Shown here: positions 38,528 through 45,316 of the stretch, piece by piece
How the letters are laid out: every line of letters starts with the position of its first letter
Numbering within the stretch: position 1 is the stretch's first letter
Assembly (NCBI RefSeq): GCF_000179555.1
Contig: NZ_AECZ01000002.1
Coordinates: 62,001 to 126,000 of the forward strand
Reading direction: 5' to 3'
Length of the DNA stretch: 64,000 bases
Source: Solidesulfovibrio fructosivorans JJ]
GTDB taxonomy: Bacteria > Desulfobacterota > Desulfovibrionia > Desulfovibrionales > Desulfovibrionaceae
The notes under the pieces: generated by a model
Told to the model about the DNA's origin: nothing
Databases searched by the model: none
What the model saw: only the letters and a program-made list of their open reading frames with translations
Program-made: the position numbers and the translations under genes

Positions 38528-39987
38528 GGGGCGTCTGTAACCGCTTGGGCCGGGGAGTCAACAGGCGGCGCGCACGCCTTGCCCCGGGCAAAGCACAACG
38601 CCGCGGCCACGAGGCTGGCCGCGCCGGCGTCCACGGCCGCGGCTTCGAGGCTTTCCAGACGCGCGAGCAGCGGCTCGGGATCGGCGTCGCGCCGGGGCAG
38701 GCCCAGGCGTTGCAAGGCGTCGGCGACTTGCCGTCGCGCCTCGCCGCGCTGGCGCATGTCCCGGCGGCAGGCGCGGGCGTCGCTTGCGGCCAAGCCACGG
38801 ATATCCCCGGCCTCCACCGCTGCGTCCTTGGCGCGAAGGGCCGCCGCGCGCCCGGCCCGGGCCCCGAACACCAGGCAGGCCGTGGCCATGGCCCCGCCCA
38901 GCCGGTTGGCCCCGTGCATGCCCGTGGCGCATTCCCCGGCGGCGAAAAGTCCGGGCACGTCGGTTGCTCCGGTGGCGTCGATCACCGCGCCGCCGTTGGC
39001 GGCATGGGCGGCCAACACCGCCTGGAACGTCGCCTCTCCCTCGGTGATGGCGGCGATCCCCAGCCCGTCGGCATGGTCCAGGACGAACCGGTCCAGGGCG
39101 GCGTCGGCAAGGCCGTGGCCGAGCGGACAATGCCCTTCGCGCCCGGCGGCCGCCGTGCGGACGTCCCCGGGCAGGGCGACGGACCGGCCGGCGTCGTCGC
39201 GAAGAACCGCTTCGCCGGTCGCCAGCCGCCATACGGGCCAAAACCGCCTGGTCGCGCTGTCCATCCACATCCACTGCATGAAGGCCGTGTTGGCCATGTC
39301 CGCCCCGGCCTCGGCCAGCATGCCGTGACCCCAGCCGCTGCCGCCCCGGCCGGCCTGGTTGTACAGCCACAGCCCGGCCGTGCCGCCCATGGCCGCGATC
39401 GTCTCGCGGGCCGGGGCGACGAATCGCCGTCCGGCATAATCCTCCACCAAGGCCCCGCGCACACGGCCGCCGTCCGGGTCGCGCAGCAGGGACAGGGCGG
39501 TCAGCCCCGGCGAAAAGCGCCCGCCCAGGGACGTCACGCGGCGGTGCAGGGCGTCGAAAGCGGCGGGCAGGTCCTCAAGGATCACGGCGCGGCGGGAATG
39601 CGGGGAAAAGCAGGACGGCTGACCGGCGGGATGGCCGTCCGCGTCACGCCGCGGGGACAGCCCCAGTTCCTCCAGCTCCCGGCAGCGCGCGGCCGCTTCG
39701 TCGGCCAGCGCGGCGACAAGGTCGGGGCGGACGAAGCCCGGGCGGCCAAGGGCGGTCGCCTCGCGGCAAAACGCCTCGCGCGCCGCGTCGTCGGCCGGCA
39801 CGTGCAGACCGAGGCGGCCGTTGCGGTTGGCAAACGACGATCCCGTCGGCCCGGGCCAGGGCGCGACCACGGTCACGGCCGCCCCGGGAACGGCGGCGAG
39901 GGCCGCCCGGGCCGCGCACAGCCCGGCCAGCCCGGCGCCGAGGATCAAAACGTCACAGGGGGGCAGGGTATTGATGTCGAAATCCAT
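38512..39987 (-). CDS. FAD-dependent oxidoreductase of the fumarate reductase/L-aspartate oxidase type
   Basis: 491 residues, ATG after GGAGG. The dinucleotide-binding motif LGAGLAGLCAA is at about 16-26, and the second FAD motif GLFAAGECATGMHGANRLGG near residue 340 is typical of the SdhA/FrdA/NadB superfamily. The C-terminal region is short and Ala-rich; a helical domain like that of NadB is reduced. No SdhB or NadA/NadC gene is adjacent, so no specific reaction is assigned. Followed by an overlapping glycosyltransferase gene. Confidence 0.75.
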   Translation of the reverse strand: MDFDINTLPPCDVLILGAGLAGLCAARAALAAVPGAAVTVVAPWPGPTGSSFANRNGRLGLHVPADDAAREAFCREATALGRPGFVRPDLVAALADEAAARCRELEELGLSPRRDADGHPAGQPSCFSPHSRRAVILEDLPAAFDALHRRVTSLGGRFSPGLTALSLLRDPDGGRVRGALVEDYAGRRFVAPARETIAAMGGTAGLWLYNQAGRGGSGWGHGMLAEAGADMANTAFMQWMWMDSATRRFWPVWRLATGEAVLRDDAGRSVALPGDVRTAAAGREGHCPLGHGLADAALDRFVLDHADGLGIAAITEGEATFQAVLAAHAANGGAVIDATGATDVPGLFAAGECATGMHGANRLGGAMATACLVFGARAGRAAALRAKDAAVEAGDIRGLAASDARACRRDMRQRGEARRQVADALQRLGLPRRDADPEPLLARLESLEAAAVDAGAASLVAAALCFARGKACAPPVDSPAQAVTDAPCVSS

Positions 39988-40283
39988 ACGGTGCGGCCTC
40001 CGGCGGCCATGGGGCGGGTTTTGGACAACGTCGCCCCTTCAAAAAATTTTCAGAGGGGCATGCGCGTGATGCTCCGGCATGGCTCTCCTCTTACACTGGT
40101 CCGGGAAGGCTGGGAAACCATTCTCCCCATGCGATGGCCGAAGAGGGGGTGTGTTTTCTTCGAAAAAATGCTATTGTGATTTTGAAACCCTTAAAAATAG
40201 GTGGTTGGAAGCGGCACGGCCTGTGCCGTCCGGGGGTGGCATTTTGACCCATTTTTTCCCGACGGCTAGCGCACTTTGTCTTT

Positions 40284-40312
40284 TTGATTCTAATAGGCTT
40301 GAATTCCATTAT
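40284..40312 (+). promoter_or_regulatory. Candidate sigma70 promoter upstream of the hnd operon
   Basis: TTGATT and CATTAT (4/6 matches each) are spaced 17 bp apart in an AT-rich stretch of the 696-bp gap between the flavoprotein and hndA. Transcription would begin near 40319, directly before the structured segment described next. Confidence 0.4.
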
Positions 40313-40318
40313 TTTTTG

Positions 40319-40439
40319 AAATCGGTCCGGAGGCGCTCCACGCCCCGGACCGGTGCCGGACGTATCCGGGGGAACCGCTTTCCGGGTGACTCTCCCCTGG
40401 GTGTTTTTGTTAATAGCCTGTGTATACAGGCTTTTTTTT
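40319..40439 (+). ncRNA. Candidate small RNA or attenuated hnd leader
   Basis: About 120 nt. A strong hairpin CGGTCCGG-A-GGCG / CGCC-CCGGACCG (40323-40352, loop CTCCA), a small hairpin CCGGACGTATCCGG, a single-stranded stretch, and a canonical terminator AGCCTGT-GTAT-ACAGGCT with eight T (40415-40439). The terminator is oriented to the right, yet no protein gene precedes it on that strand, so a short RNA must end here. It may be a free-standing sRNA or a premature stop in the hndA leader (hndA starts 245 nt further on). No known RNA family was recognised. Confidence 0.42.
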
Positions 40440-40530
40440 GTTGGTCCGGTTATTGCTGTTTCCGGGGCAGGCGTGAGGAAGAAGGGCCTGCTTTGGCGTG
40501 GAAGACGGCAGACATGGCTCAAGGGAATAA

Positions 40531-40570
40531 GCCCCCTTAGATTGTGAAAATAATCACAATCTAAGGGGGC
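40531..40570. promoter_or_regulatory. Perfect 40-nt palindrome with Rex/CRP-type core upstream of hndA
   Basis: GCCCCCTTAGATTGTGA (40531-40547) is perfectly repeated in inverse at 40554-40570, around AAATAA. The centre reads TTGTGA-N6-TCACAA: an exact CRP/FNR-family TGTGA-N6-TCACA site, and one base away from the Rex consensus TTGTGAA-N4-TTCACAA. Rex senses NADH/NAD+, which would suit an NADP-reducing hydrogenase. It lies 114 nt before the hndA ATG. No T-run follows, so terminator function is unlikely. Confidence 0.6.
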
Positions 40571-40683
40571 AGGAATGTAACGGGGATAACGGATCAAGGC
40601 CTTCCGGGCAGGAGAAAGGACGGTGGGCGTAGCGCCTCGTTTTTCCAAGAACTTTAAAATGCCACAAGGAGAGGTGTTTTTGT

Positions 40684-41199
40684 ATGCAAAACTCAACTTG
40701 CCAAGCGGTCGGCGAATGCAGGGTGCCGGAACATGCGGTTCTGCCGCAGCCGCTGTACCGGGAAGTCGTTCAGTTTATTGAATCCCTCCCTCAGAAAGAG
40801 GGGCATCTCGTCACCGTGCTCCATAAGGCGCAAAGTGTTTTTGGCTATCTGCCCATCGAAGTGCAGCAGTTTGTGGCCGATCACATGGAAGTTCCCCTGG
40901 CGCAGGTCTACGGCGTCGTCAGCTTTTACACCTTTTTCACCATGGTGCCCAAGGGCAAGTATCCCATTTCCGTGTGCATGGGCACGGCCTGCTTCGTCAA
41001 GGGCGCGGACAAAGTGGTCCATGCCTTCAAAGAGCAGCTCAAGATCGATATCGGCGACGTGACCCCGGACGGCAGGTTCTCCATCGACACCCTGCGTTGC
41101 GTCGGCGGCTGCGCCCTGGCTCCCATCGTCATGGTCGGCGAGAAGGTCTACGGCAACGTGACGCCGGGGCAGGTCAAGAAAATCCTGGCTGAGTACTAG
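40684..41199 (+). CDS. hndA: NADP-reducing hydrogenase subunit HndA ([2Fe-2S], NuoE-like)
   Basis: 171 residues. Thioredoxin-like [2Fe-2S] ferredoxin related to NuoE/HoxE; ligands Cys98, Cys103 (CMGTAC), Cys139 and Cys143 (CVGGC). The N-terminal helical bundle (GHLVTVLHKAQSVFGYLP) is typical. In D. fructosovorans it is the first subunit of the cytoplasmic HndABCD complex linking H2 and NADP (and ferredoxin). The ATG follows AAGGAGAG at a rather long spacing of about 13 nt. First gene of the operon. Confidence 0.95.
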   Translation: MQNSTCQAVGECRVPEHAVLPQPLYREVVQFIESLPQKEGHLVTVLHKAQSVFGYLPIEVQQFVADHMEVPLAQVYGVVSFYTFFTMVPKGKYPISVCMGTACFVKGADKVVHAFKEQLKIDIGDVTPDGRFSIDTLRCVGGCALAPIVMVGEKVYGNVTPGQVKKILAEY

Positions 41200-41237
41200 C
41201 GCAACCGCGTGCGATTTACAGATAAGGAGCGCGTTAA

Positions 41238-41618
41238 ATGAGCACTATCCGATCCTTTGAAGATCTCAAGGCCAAGCGCCAGGAGATTCTTGACCGCAAG
41301 GCCGCCAGAAACGGCAAAACCATCATCAACGTGTCCCTGGCCACCTGTTCCATCGCCGCCGGCGGCAAGGTCGCCATGGAGGCCATGCAGGACGAAGTGG
41401 CCAAGAACGGGCTGACCGGCGTGGAATTCATGCAGTCCGGCTGCATGACTTACTGCTATGCCGAACCCACGGTGGAGATCACGCTGCCGGGCAAGGACCC
41501 CGTCGTCTTCGGCGGCGTGGACGAAAACAGGGCCCGGGAACTCGTCACCGAGTACGTCATGAAGGGCGAACCGGTCGAGGGAATCATCCCCGTCAACTAC
41601 GAACGGGTAGTCCTGTAA
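41238..41618 (+). CDS. hndB: NADP-reducing hydrogenase subunit HndB
   Basis: 126 residues. Thioredoxin-like ferredoxin matching the small B subunit of Hnd-type hydrogenases and the N-terminal extension of larger NuoF-like HydB proteins. An N-terminal charged helix precedes VSLATCSIAAGG and QSGCMTYCYAEP. Only three cysteines are present (37, 69, 73), one fewer than the usual [2Fe-2S] set. Start ATG follows AAGGAG. 38 nt after hndA and 24 nt before hndC. Confidence 0.92.
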   Translation: MSTIRSFEDLKAKRQEILDRKAARNGKTIINVSLATCSIAAGGKVAMEAMQDEVAKNGLTGVEFMQSGCMTYCYAEPTVEITLPGKDPVVFGGVDENRARELVTEYVMKGEPVEGIIPVNYERVVL

Positions 41619-41642
41619 TAGCAACTACCGGGAGACGACGAT

Positions 41643-43118
41643 ATGGCAGCGACGACCACGGAAAAAAAGCAGCTTCGGATCGCCACCCGCAATTGCGGCT
41701 TCATCGATCCGGAAAGTATCGACGATTACATCGCCCTGCGGGGCTATGAGGGCCTGGCCAAGGTCCTGACCATGACCCCGGCCGAGGTGGTGGACCTGGT
41801 CAAGCGCTCGGGCCTGCGCGGCCGCGGCGGCGCGGGCTTCCCCACCGGCATCAAGTGGGGCATCGCGCTCGGCAACAAGGCCGACCAGAAGTACATGGTG
41901 TGCAACGCCGACGAAGGCGACCCGGGCGCGTTCATGGACCGCGCCGTGCTCGAGGGCGACCCCCACTCGGTGGTGGAGGCCATGGCCATCGGCGGCTACG
42001 CCATCGGGGCCACCCGGGGCACGGTCTACATCCGGGCCGAGTATCCCCTGGCCATCAAGCGCCTCAAAAAGGCCATCGACGACGCCCGCGAGTACGGCCT
42101 GCTCGGCGAAAACATCTTCGGCTCGGGCTTCGATTTCGACATCGAACTCAAGTACGGCGCCGGCGCGTTCGTCTGCGGCGAGGAAACGGCCCTGATCCGC
42201 TCCATGGAAGGCAAGCGCGGCGAGCCCGTGACCAAGCCGCCGTTCCCGGCCCAGTCCGGCTATTGGGAAAAGCCCACCATCGTCAACAACGTGGAGACCT
42301 TCGCCAATATCCCCGCCATCATCATCAACGGCGCGGATTGGTTCTCCGGCATCGGCACCGCCACCTCCAAGGGCACCAAGGTGTTCGCCCTGGCCGGCAA
42401 GATCCAGAACGTGGGCCTGATCGAAGTCCCCATGGGCATCAGCCTGCGCGAGGTCATCTTCGACATCGGCGGCGGCTGCCCCGACGGCAAGGCCTTCAAG
42501 GCCGTCCAGACCGGCGGCCCCTCCGGCGGCGCGCTGGCCAACAAGGACCTCGATGTGGCCATCGACTACGAGTCCCTGGCCGCCTGCAAGTCCATCATGG
42601 GTTCCGGCGGCATGGTCGTCATGGACGAGGACGACTGCATGGTCTCCGTGGCCAAGTTCTTCCTGGACTTCACCATGGACGAGACCTGCGGCAAGTGCAC
42701 CCCCTGCCGCATCGGCTCCAAGCGCCTCTACGAGATCCTGGACCGGATCACCAAGGGCAAGGGCACCCGGGCCGACCTCGATCGGCTCAAGTCCCTGTCC
42801 GAGATCATCAAGGACACGGCGCTGTGCGGCCTCGGGCAGACCATGCCCAACCCCATCCTGTCCACCATGGATACCTTCGCCAATGAATACGAGGCCCATG
42901 TCGACGACAAGAAGTGTCCGGCCCACGTCTGCACGGCCCTGCTGACCTACACCATCGATCCCGCCAAGTGCACGGGCTGCGGCCTGTGCACCAGGGTCTG
43001 CCCGGTGGAGTGCATTTCCGGCACGAAGAAGCAGCCCCACACCATCGATACCACACGGTGCATCAAGTGCGGCGCCTGCTACGACAAGTGCAAGTTCGAC
43101 TCCATCATCAAGCAATAA
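41643..43118 (+). CDS. hndC: NADP-reducing hydrogenase subunit HndC (NuoF-like flavoprotein)
   Basis: 491 residues. FMN- and pyridine-nucleotide-binding subunit: RGRGGAGFPTG (59-69), NADEGDPGAF, GEETALIRSMEG, then a [4Fe-4S] site CGKCTPCRIG with a distal Cys (TALCGLG), and a C-terminal two-cluster ferredoxin domain (CTGCGLCTRVCP; CIKCGACYDKC). It lacks the N-terminal thioredoxin-like domain of larger relatives, which HndB supplies separately. Site of NADP reduction and, by analogy with bifurcating enzymes, a possible flavin branch point. ATG follows GGGAG. Confidence 0.95.
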   Translation: MAATTTEKKQLRIATRNCGFIDPESIDDYIALRGYEGLAKVLTMTPAEVVDLVKRSGLRGRGGAGFPTGIKWGIALGNKADQKYMVCNADEGDPGAFMDRAVLEGDPHSVVEAMAIGGYAIGATRGTVYIRAEYPLAIKRLKKAIDDAREYGLLGENIFGSGFDFDIELKYGAGAFVCGEETALIRSMEGKRGEPVTKPPFPAQSGYWEKPTIVNNVETFANIPAIIINGADWFSGIGTATSKGTKVFALAGKIQNVGLIEVPMGISLREVIFDIGGGCPDGKAFKAVQTGGPSGGALANKDLDVAIDYESLAACKSIMGSGGMVVMDEDDCMVSVAKFFLDFTMDETCGKCTPCRIGSKRLYEILDRITKGKGTRADLDRLKSLSEIIKDTALCGLGQTMPNPILSTMDTFANEYEAHVDDKKCPAHVCTALLTYTIDPAKCTGCGLCTRVCPVECISGTKKQPHTIDTTRCIKCGACYDKCKFDSIIKQ

Positions 43119-43137
43119 GGATCCAAGGAGGTCCGCA

Positions 43138-44895
43138 ATGTCCATGCTGACAATAACCATAGACGGCAAAACGACGTCAGTGCCGGAGGGCAGCACCATC
43201 CTGGATGCCGCCAAGACGCTCGACATCGACATTCCGACCCTGTGCTACCTCAACCTGGAGGCCCTTTCGATCAACAACAAGGCCGCCTCCTGCCGCGTCT
43301 GCGTGGTCGAGGTCGAGGGCCGGCGCAACCTGGCCCCGTCCTGCGCCACCCCGGTCACCGACAACATGGTGGTCAAGACCAACACGCTGCGCGTCCTGAA
43401 CGCCCGCCGCACCGTGCTCGAGCTGCTGCTGTCCGACCACCCCAAGGATTGCCTCGTGTGCGCCAAGTCCGGCGAGTGCGAGCTGCAGACCCTGGCCGAG
43501 CGCTTCGGCATCCGCGAGTCGCCCTATGACGGCGGCGAAATGTCCCACTACCGCAAGGACATCTCCGCCTCCATCATCCGCGACATGGACAAGTGCATCA
43601 TGTGCCGCCGTTGCGAGACCATGTGCAACACGGTCCAGACCTGCGGCGTGCTCTCGGGCGTCAACCGCGGCTTCACCGCCGTGGTCGCCCCGGCCTTCGA
43701 GATGAACCTGGCCGACACCGTGTGCACCAACTGCGGCCAGTGCGTGGCCGTGTGCCCCACCGGCGCCCTGGTCGAGCACGAGTACATCTGGGAAGTGGTC
43801 GAGGCCCTGGCCAACCCGGACAAGGTCGTCATCGTCCAGACCGCCCCGGCCGTGCGCGCGGCCCTCGGCGAGGACCTCGGCGTCGCCCCCGGCACCTCGG
43901 TCACCGGCAAGATGGCCGCCGCCCTGCGTCGCCTGGGCTTCGACCACGTCTTCGACACCGACTTCGCCGCCGACCTGACCATCATGGAGGAAGGCTCGGA
44001 ATTCCTCGACCGCCTGGGCAAGCACCTGGCCGGCGACACGAATGTCAAGCTGCCCATCCTCACCTCCTGCTGCCCGGGCTGGGTCAAGTTCTTCGAACAC
44101 CAGTTCCCGGACATGCTCGACGTGCCCTCCACGGCCAAGTCGCCGCAGCAGATGTTCGGCGCCATCGCCAAGACCTACTACGCCGACCTGCTCGGCATCC
44201 CGCGCGAAAAGCTCGTGGTCGTCTCGGTCATGCCCTGCCTGGCCAAGAAGTACGAGTGCGCCCGTCCGGAATTCTCCGTGAACGGCAACCCGGACGTCGA
44301 CATCGTCATCACCACCCGTGAGCTGGCCAAGCTCGTCAAGCGCATGAACATCGACTTCGCCGGGCTGCCCGACGAGGACTTCGATGCGCCGCTCGGCGCG
44401 TCCACGGGCGCGGCCCCGATCTTCGGCGTCACCGGCGGCGTCATCGAGGCGGCGCTGCGCACCGCCTACGAGCTGGCCACCGGCGAAACCCTTAAGAAGG
44501 TCGACTTCGAGGACGTGCGCGGCATGGACGGCGTCAAAAAGGCCAAGGTCAAGGTCGGCGACAACGAGCTTGTCATCGGCGTGGCCCACGGCCTTGGCAA
44601 CGCGCGGGAACTCTTGAACCGCGTGCGCGCGGGCGAGACCTTCCACGCCATCGAGGTCATGGCCTGTCCGGGCGGCTGCATCGGCGGCGGCGGACAGCCC
44701 TACCACCACGGCGATGTGGAACTGCTCAAAAAGCGCACCCAGGTCCTCTACGCCGAGGACGCGGGCAAGCCGCTTCGCAAGTCCCACGAGAACCCGTACA
44801 TCATCGAACTCTACGAGAAGTTCCTGGGCAAGCCGCTCTCCGAACGCTCGCACCAGCTGCTGCACACCCACTACTTCAAGCGGCAGCGCTTATAA
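43138..44895 (+). CDS. hndD: NADP-reducing hydrogenase subunit HndD ([FeFe]-hydrogenase)
   Basis: 585 residues. Order: [2Fe-2S] domain (Cys36, 52, 55, 69), His-Cys3 [4Fe-4S] site (His101, Cys105, 108, 114), two [4Fe-4S] clusters (Cys153/156/159/163 and Cys196/199/202/206), then the H-cluster domain: TSCCPGW with Cys311 (proton-path Cys) and Cys312, MPCLAKKYE with Cys367, and MACPGGCIGGGGQP with Cys510 and Cys514. A C-terminal small-subunit-like tail follows. It oxidises or evolves H2 in the cytoplasm; no signal peptide. ATG after GGAGG, 20 nt from hndC. Confidence 0.97.
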   Translation: MSMLTITIDGKTTSVPEGSTILDAAKTLDIDIPTLCYLNLEALSINNKAASCRVCVVEVEGRRNLAPSCATPVTDNMVVKTNTLRVLNARRTVLELLLSDHPKDCLVCAKSGECELQTLAERFGIRESPYDGGEMSHYRKDISASIIRDMDKCIMCRRCETMCNTVQTCGVLSGVNRGFTAVVAPAFEMNLADTVCTNCGQCVAVCPTGALVEHEYIWEVVEALANPDKVVIVQTAPAVRAALGEDLGVAPGTSVTGKMAAALRRLGFDHVFDTDFAADLTIMEEGSEFLDRLGKHLAGDTNVKLPILTSCCPGWVKFFEHQFPDMLDVPSTAKSPQQMFGAIAKTYYADLLGIPREKLVVVSVMPCLAKKYECARPEFSVNGNPDVDIVITTRELAKLVKRMNIDFAGLPDEDFDAPLGASTGAAPIFGVTGGVIEAALRTAYELATGETLKKVDFEDVRGMDGVKKAKVKVGDNELVIGVAHGLGNARELLNRVRAGETFHAIEVMACPGGCIGGGGQPYHHGDVELLKKRTQVLYAEDAGKPLRKSHENPYIIELYEKFLGKPLSERSHQLLHTHYFKRQRL

Positions 44896-44906
44896 CAGAG
44901 GAAGAG

Positions 44907-45017
44907 TCTGGGAGGGGCGTCGCCCCTCCCAGACCCTCCTCACCAGAAGGGGCGCCGCCCCTTCTGGACTTCCCCGCCGGGGGGAATAATTCCCCCCGGC
45001 CCCCTTTAACGGGGCAA
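44907..45017 (+). repeat. GC-rich multi-hairpin repeat X, copy 6
   Basis: Three strong hairpins in a row: TGGGAGGGGCGTCGCCCCTCCCA, CCAGAAGGGGCGCCGCCCCTTCTGG and CCGGGGGGAATAATTCCCCCCGG, then CCCCTTTAACGGGG. It begins 12 nt after hndD and is the likely end of the operon transcript. It opens the 421-bp gap before aspA. Confidence 0.75.
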
Positions 45018-45073
45018 GGTTCTTTGACAGTGTTCCTCCTTAACTCCTCCCGTGGCAGGCTGGTGACCTGTCC

Positions 45074-45142
45074 GTGGCGCCGGAATCGACGCGGCGTCGG
45101 CTTACGAAGCAAGGCGTGCCGTCGCGTCGATTCCGGCGCCAC
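45074..45142. repeat. Long unique-arm palindrome 3 (hndD-aspA gap)
   Basis: Arms GTGGCGCCGGAATCGACGCG (45074-45093) and its exact inverse (45123-45142): a perfect 20-bp stem around a 29-nt centre. Flanked by X copies in opposite orientation, so the whole 44.9-45.2 kb block is roughly symmetrical. Confidence 0.75.
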
Positions 45143-45145
45143 ATG

Positions 45146-45206
45146 ACGGGGGGACCGGGGGGCATCAAGCCCCCCGGCGGGGTGCAGGGGCGGAGCCCCT
45201 GCCTCC
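45146..45206 (-). repeat. GC-rich multi-hairpin repeat X, copy 7 (inverted)
   Basis: GACGGGGGGACC, CCGGGGGGCATCAAGCCCCCCGG, CGGGGTG and CAGGGGCGGAGCCCCTG, the reverse complement of the copy 1 order. It lies 110 nt before aspA. Confidence 0.7.
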
Positions 45207-45316
45207 AGGTGATCTTTCTCATAATTCGTGTTACCGAAGCCGCCGCAGCGTGCGCGGTGCGGCCGGATGGTCCGGTCCCCGACACACGCATGGGTCGCCA
45301 CTTGGGGAGTTGTCAC

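Noticed and set aside
40353-40547. A 64-residue open frame with a hydrophobic stretch in the hnd leader
   Set aside because: It starts at GTG without a ribosome site, reads through the terminator and ends inside the palindrome; a chance frame is more likely.
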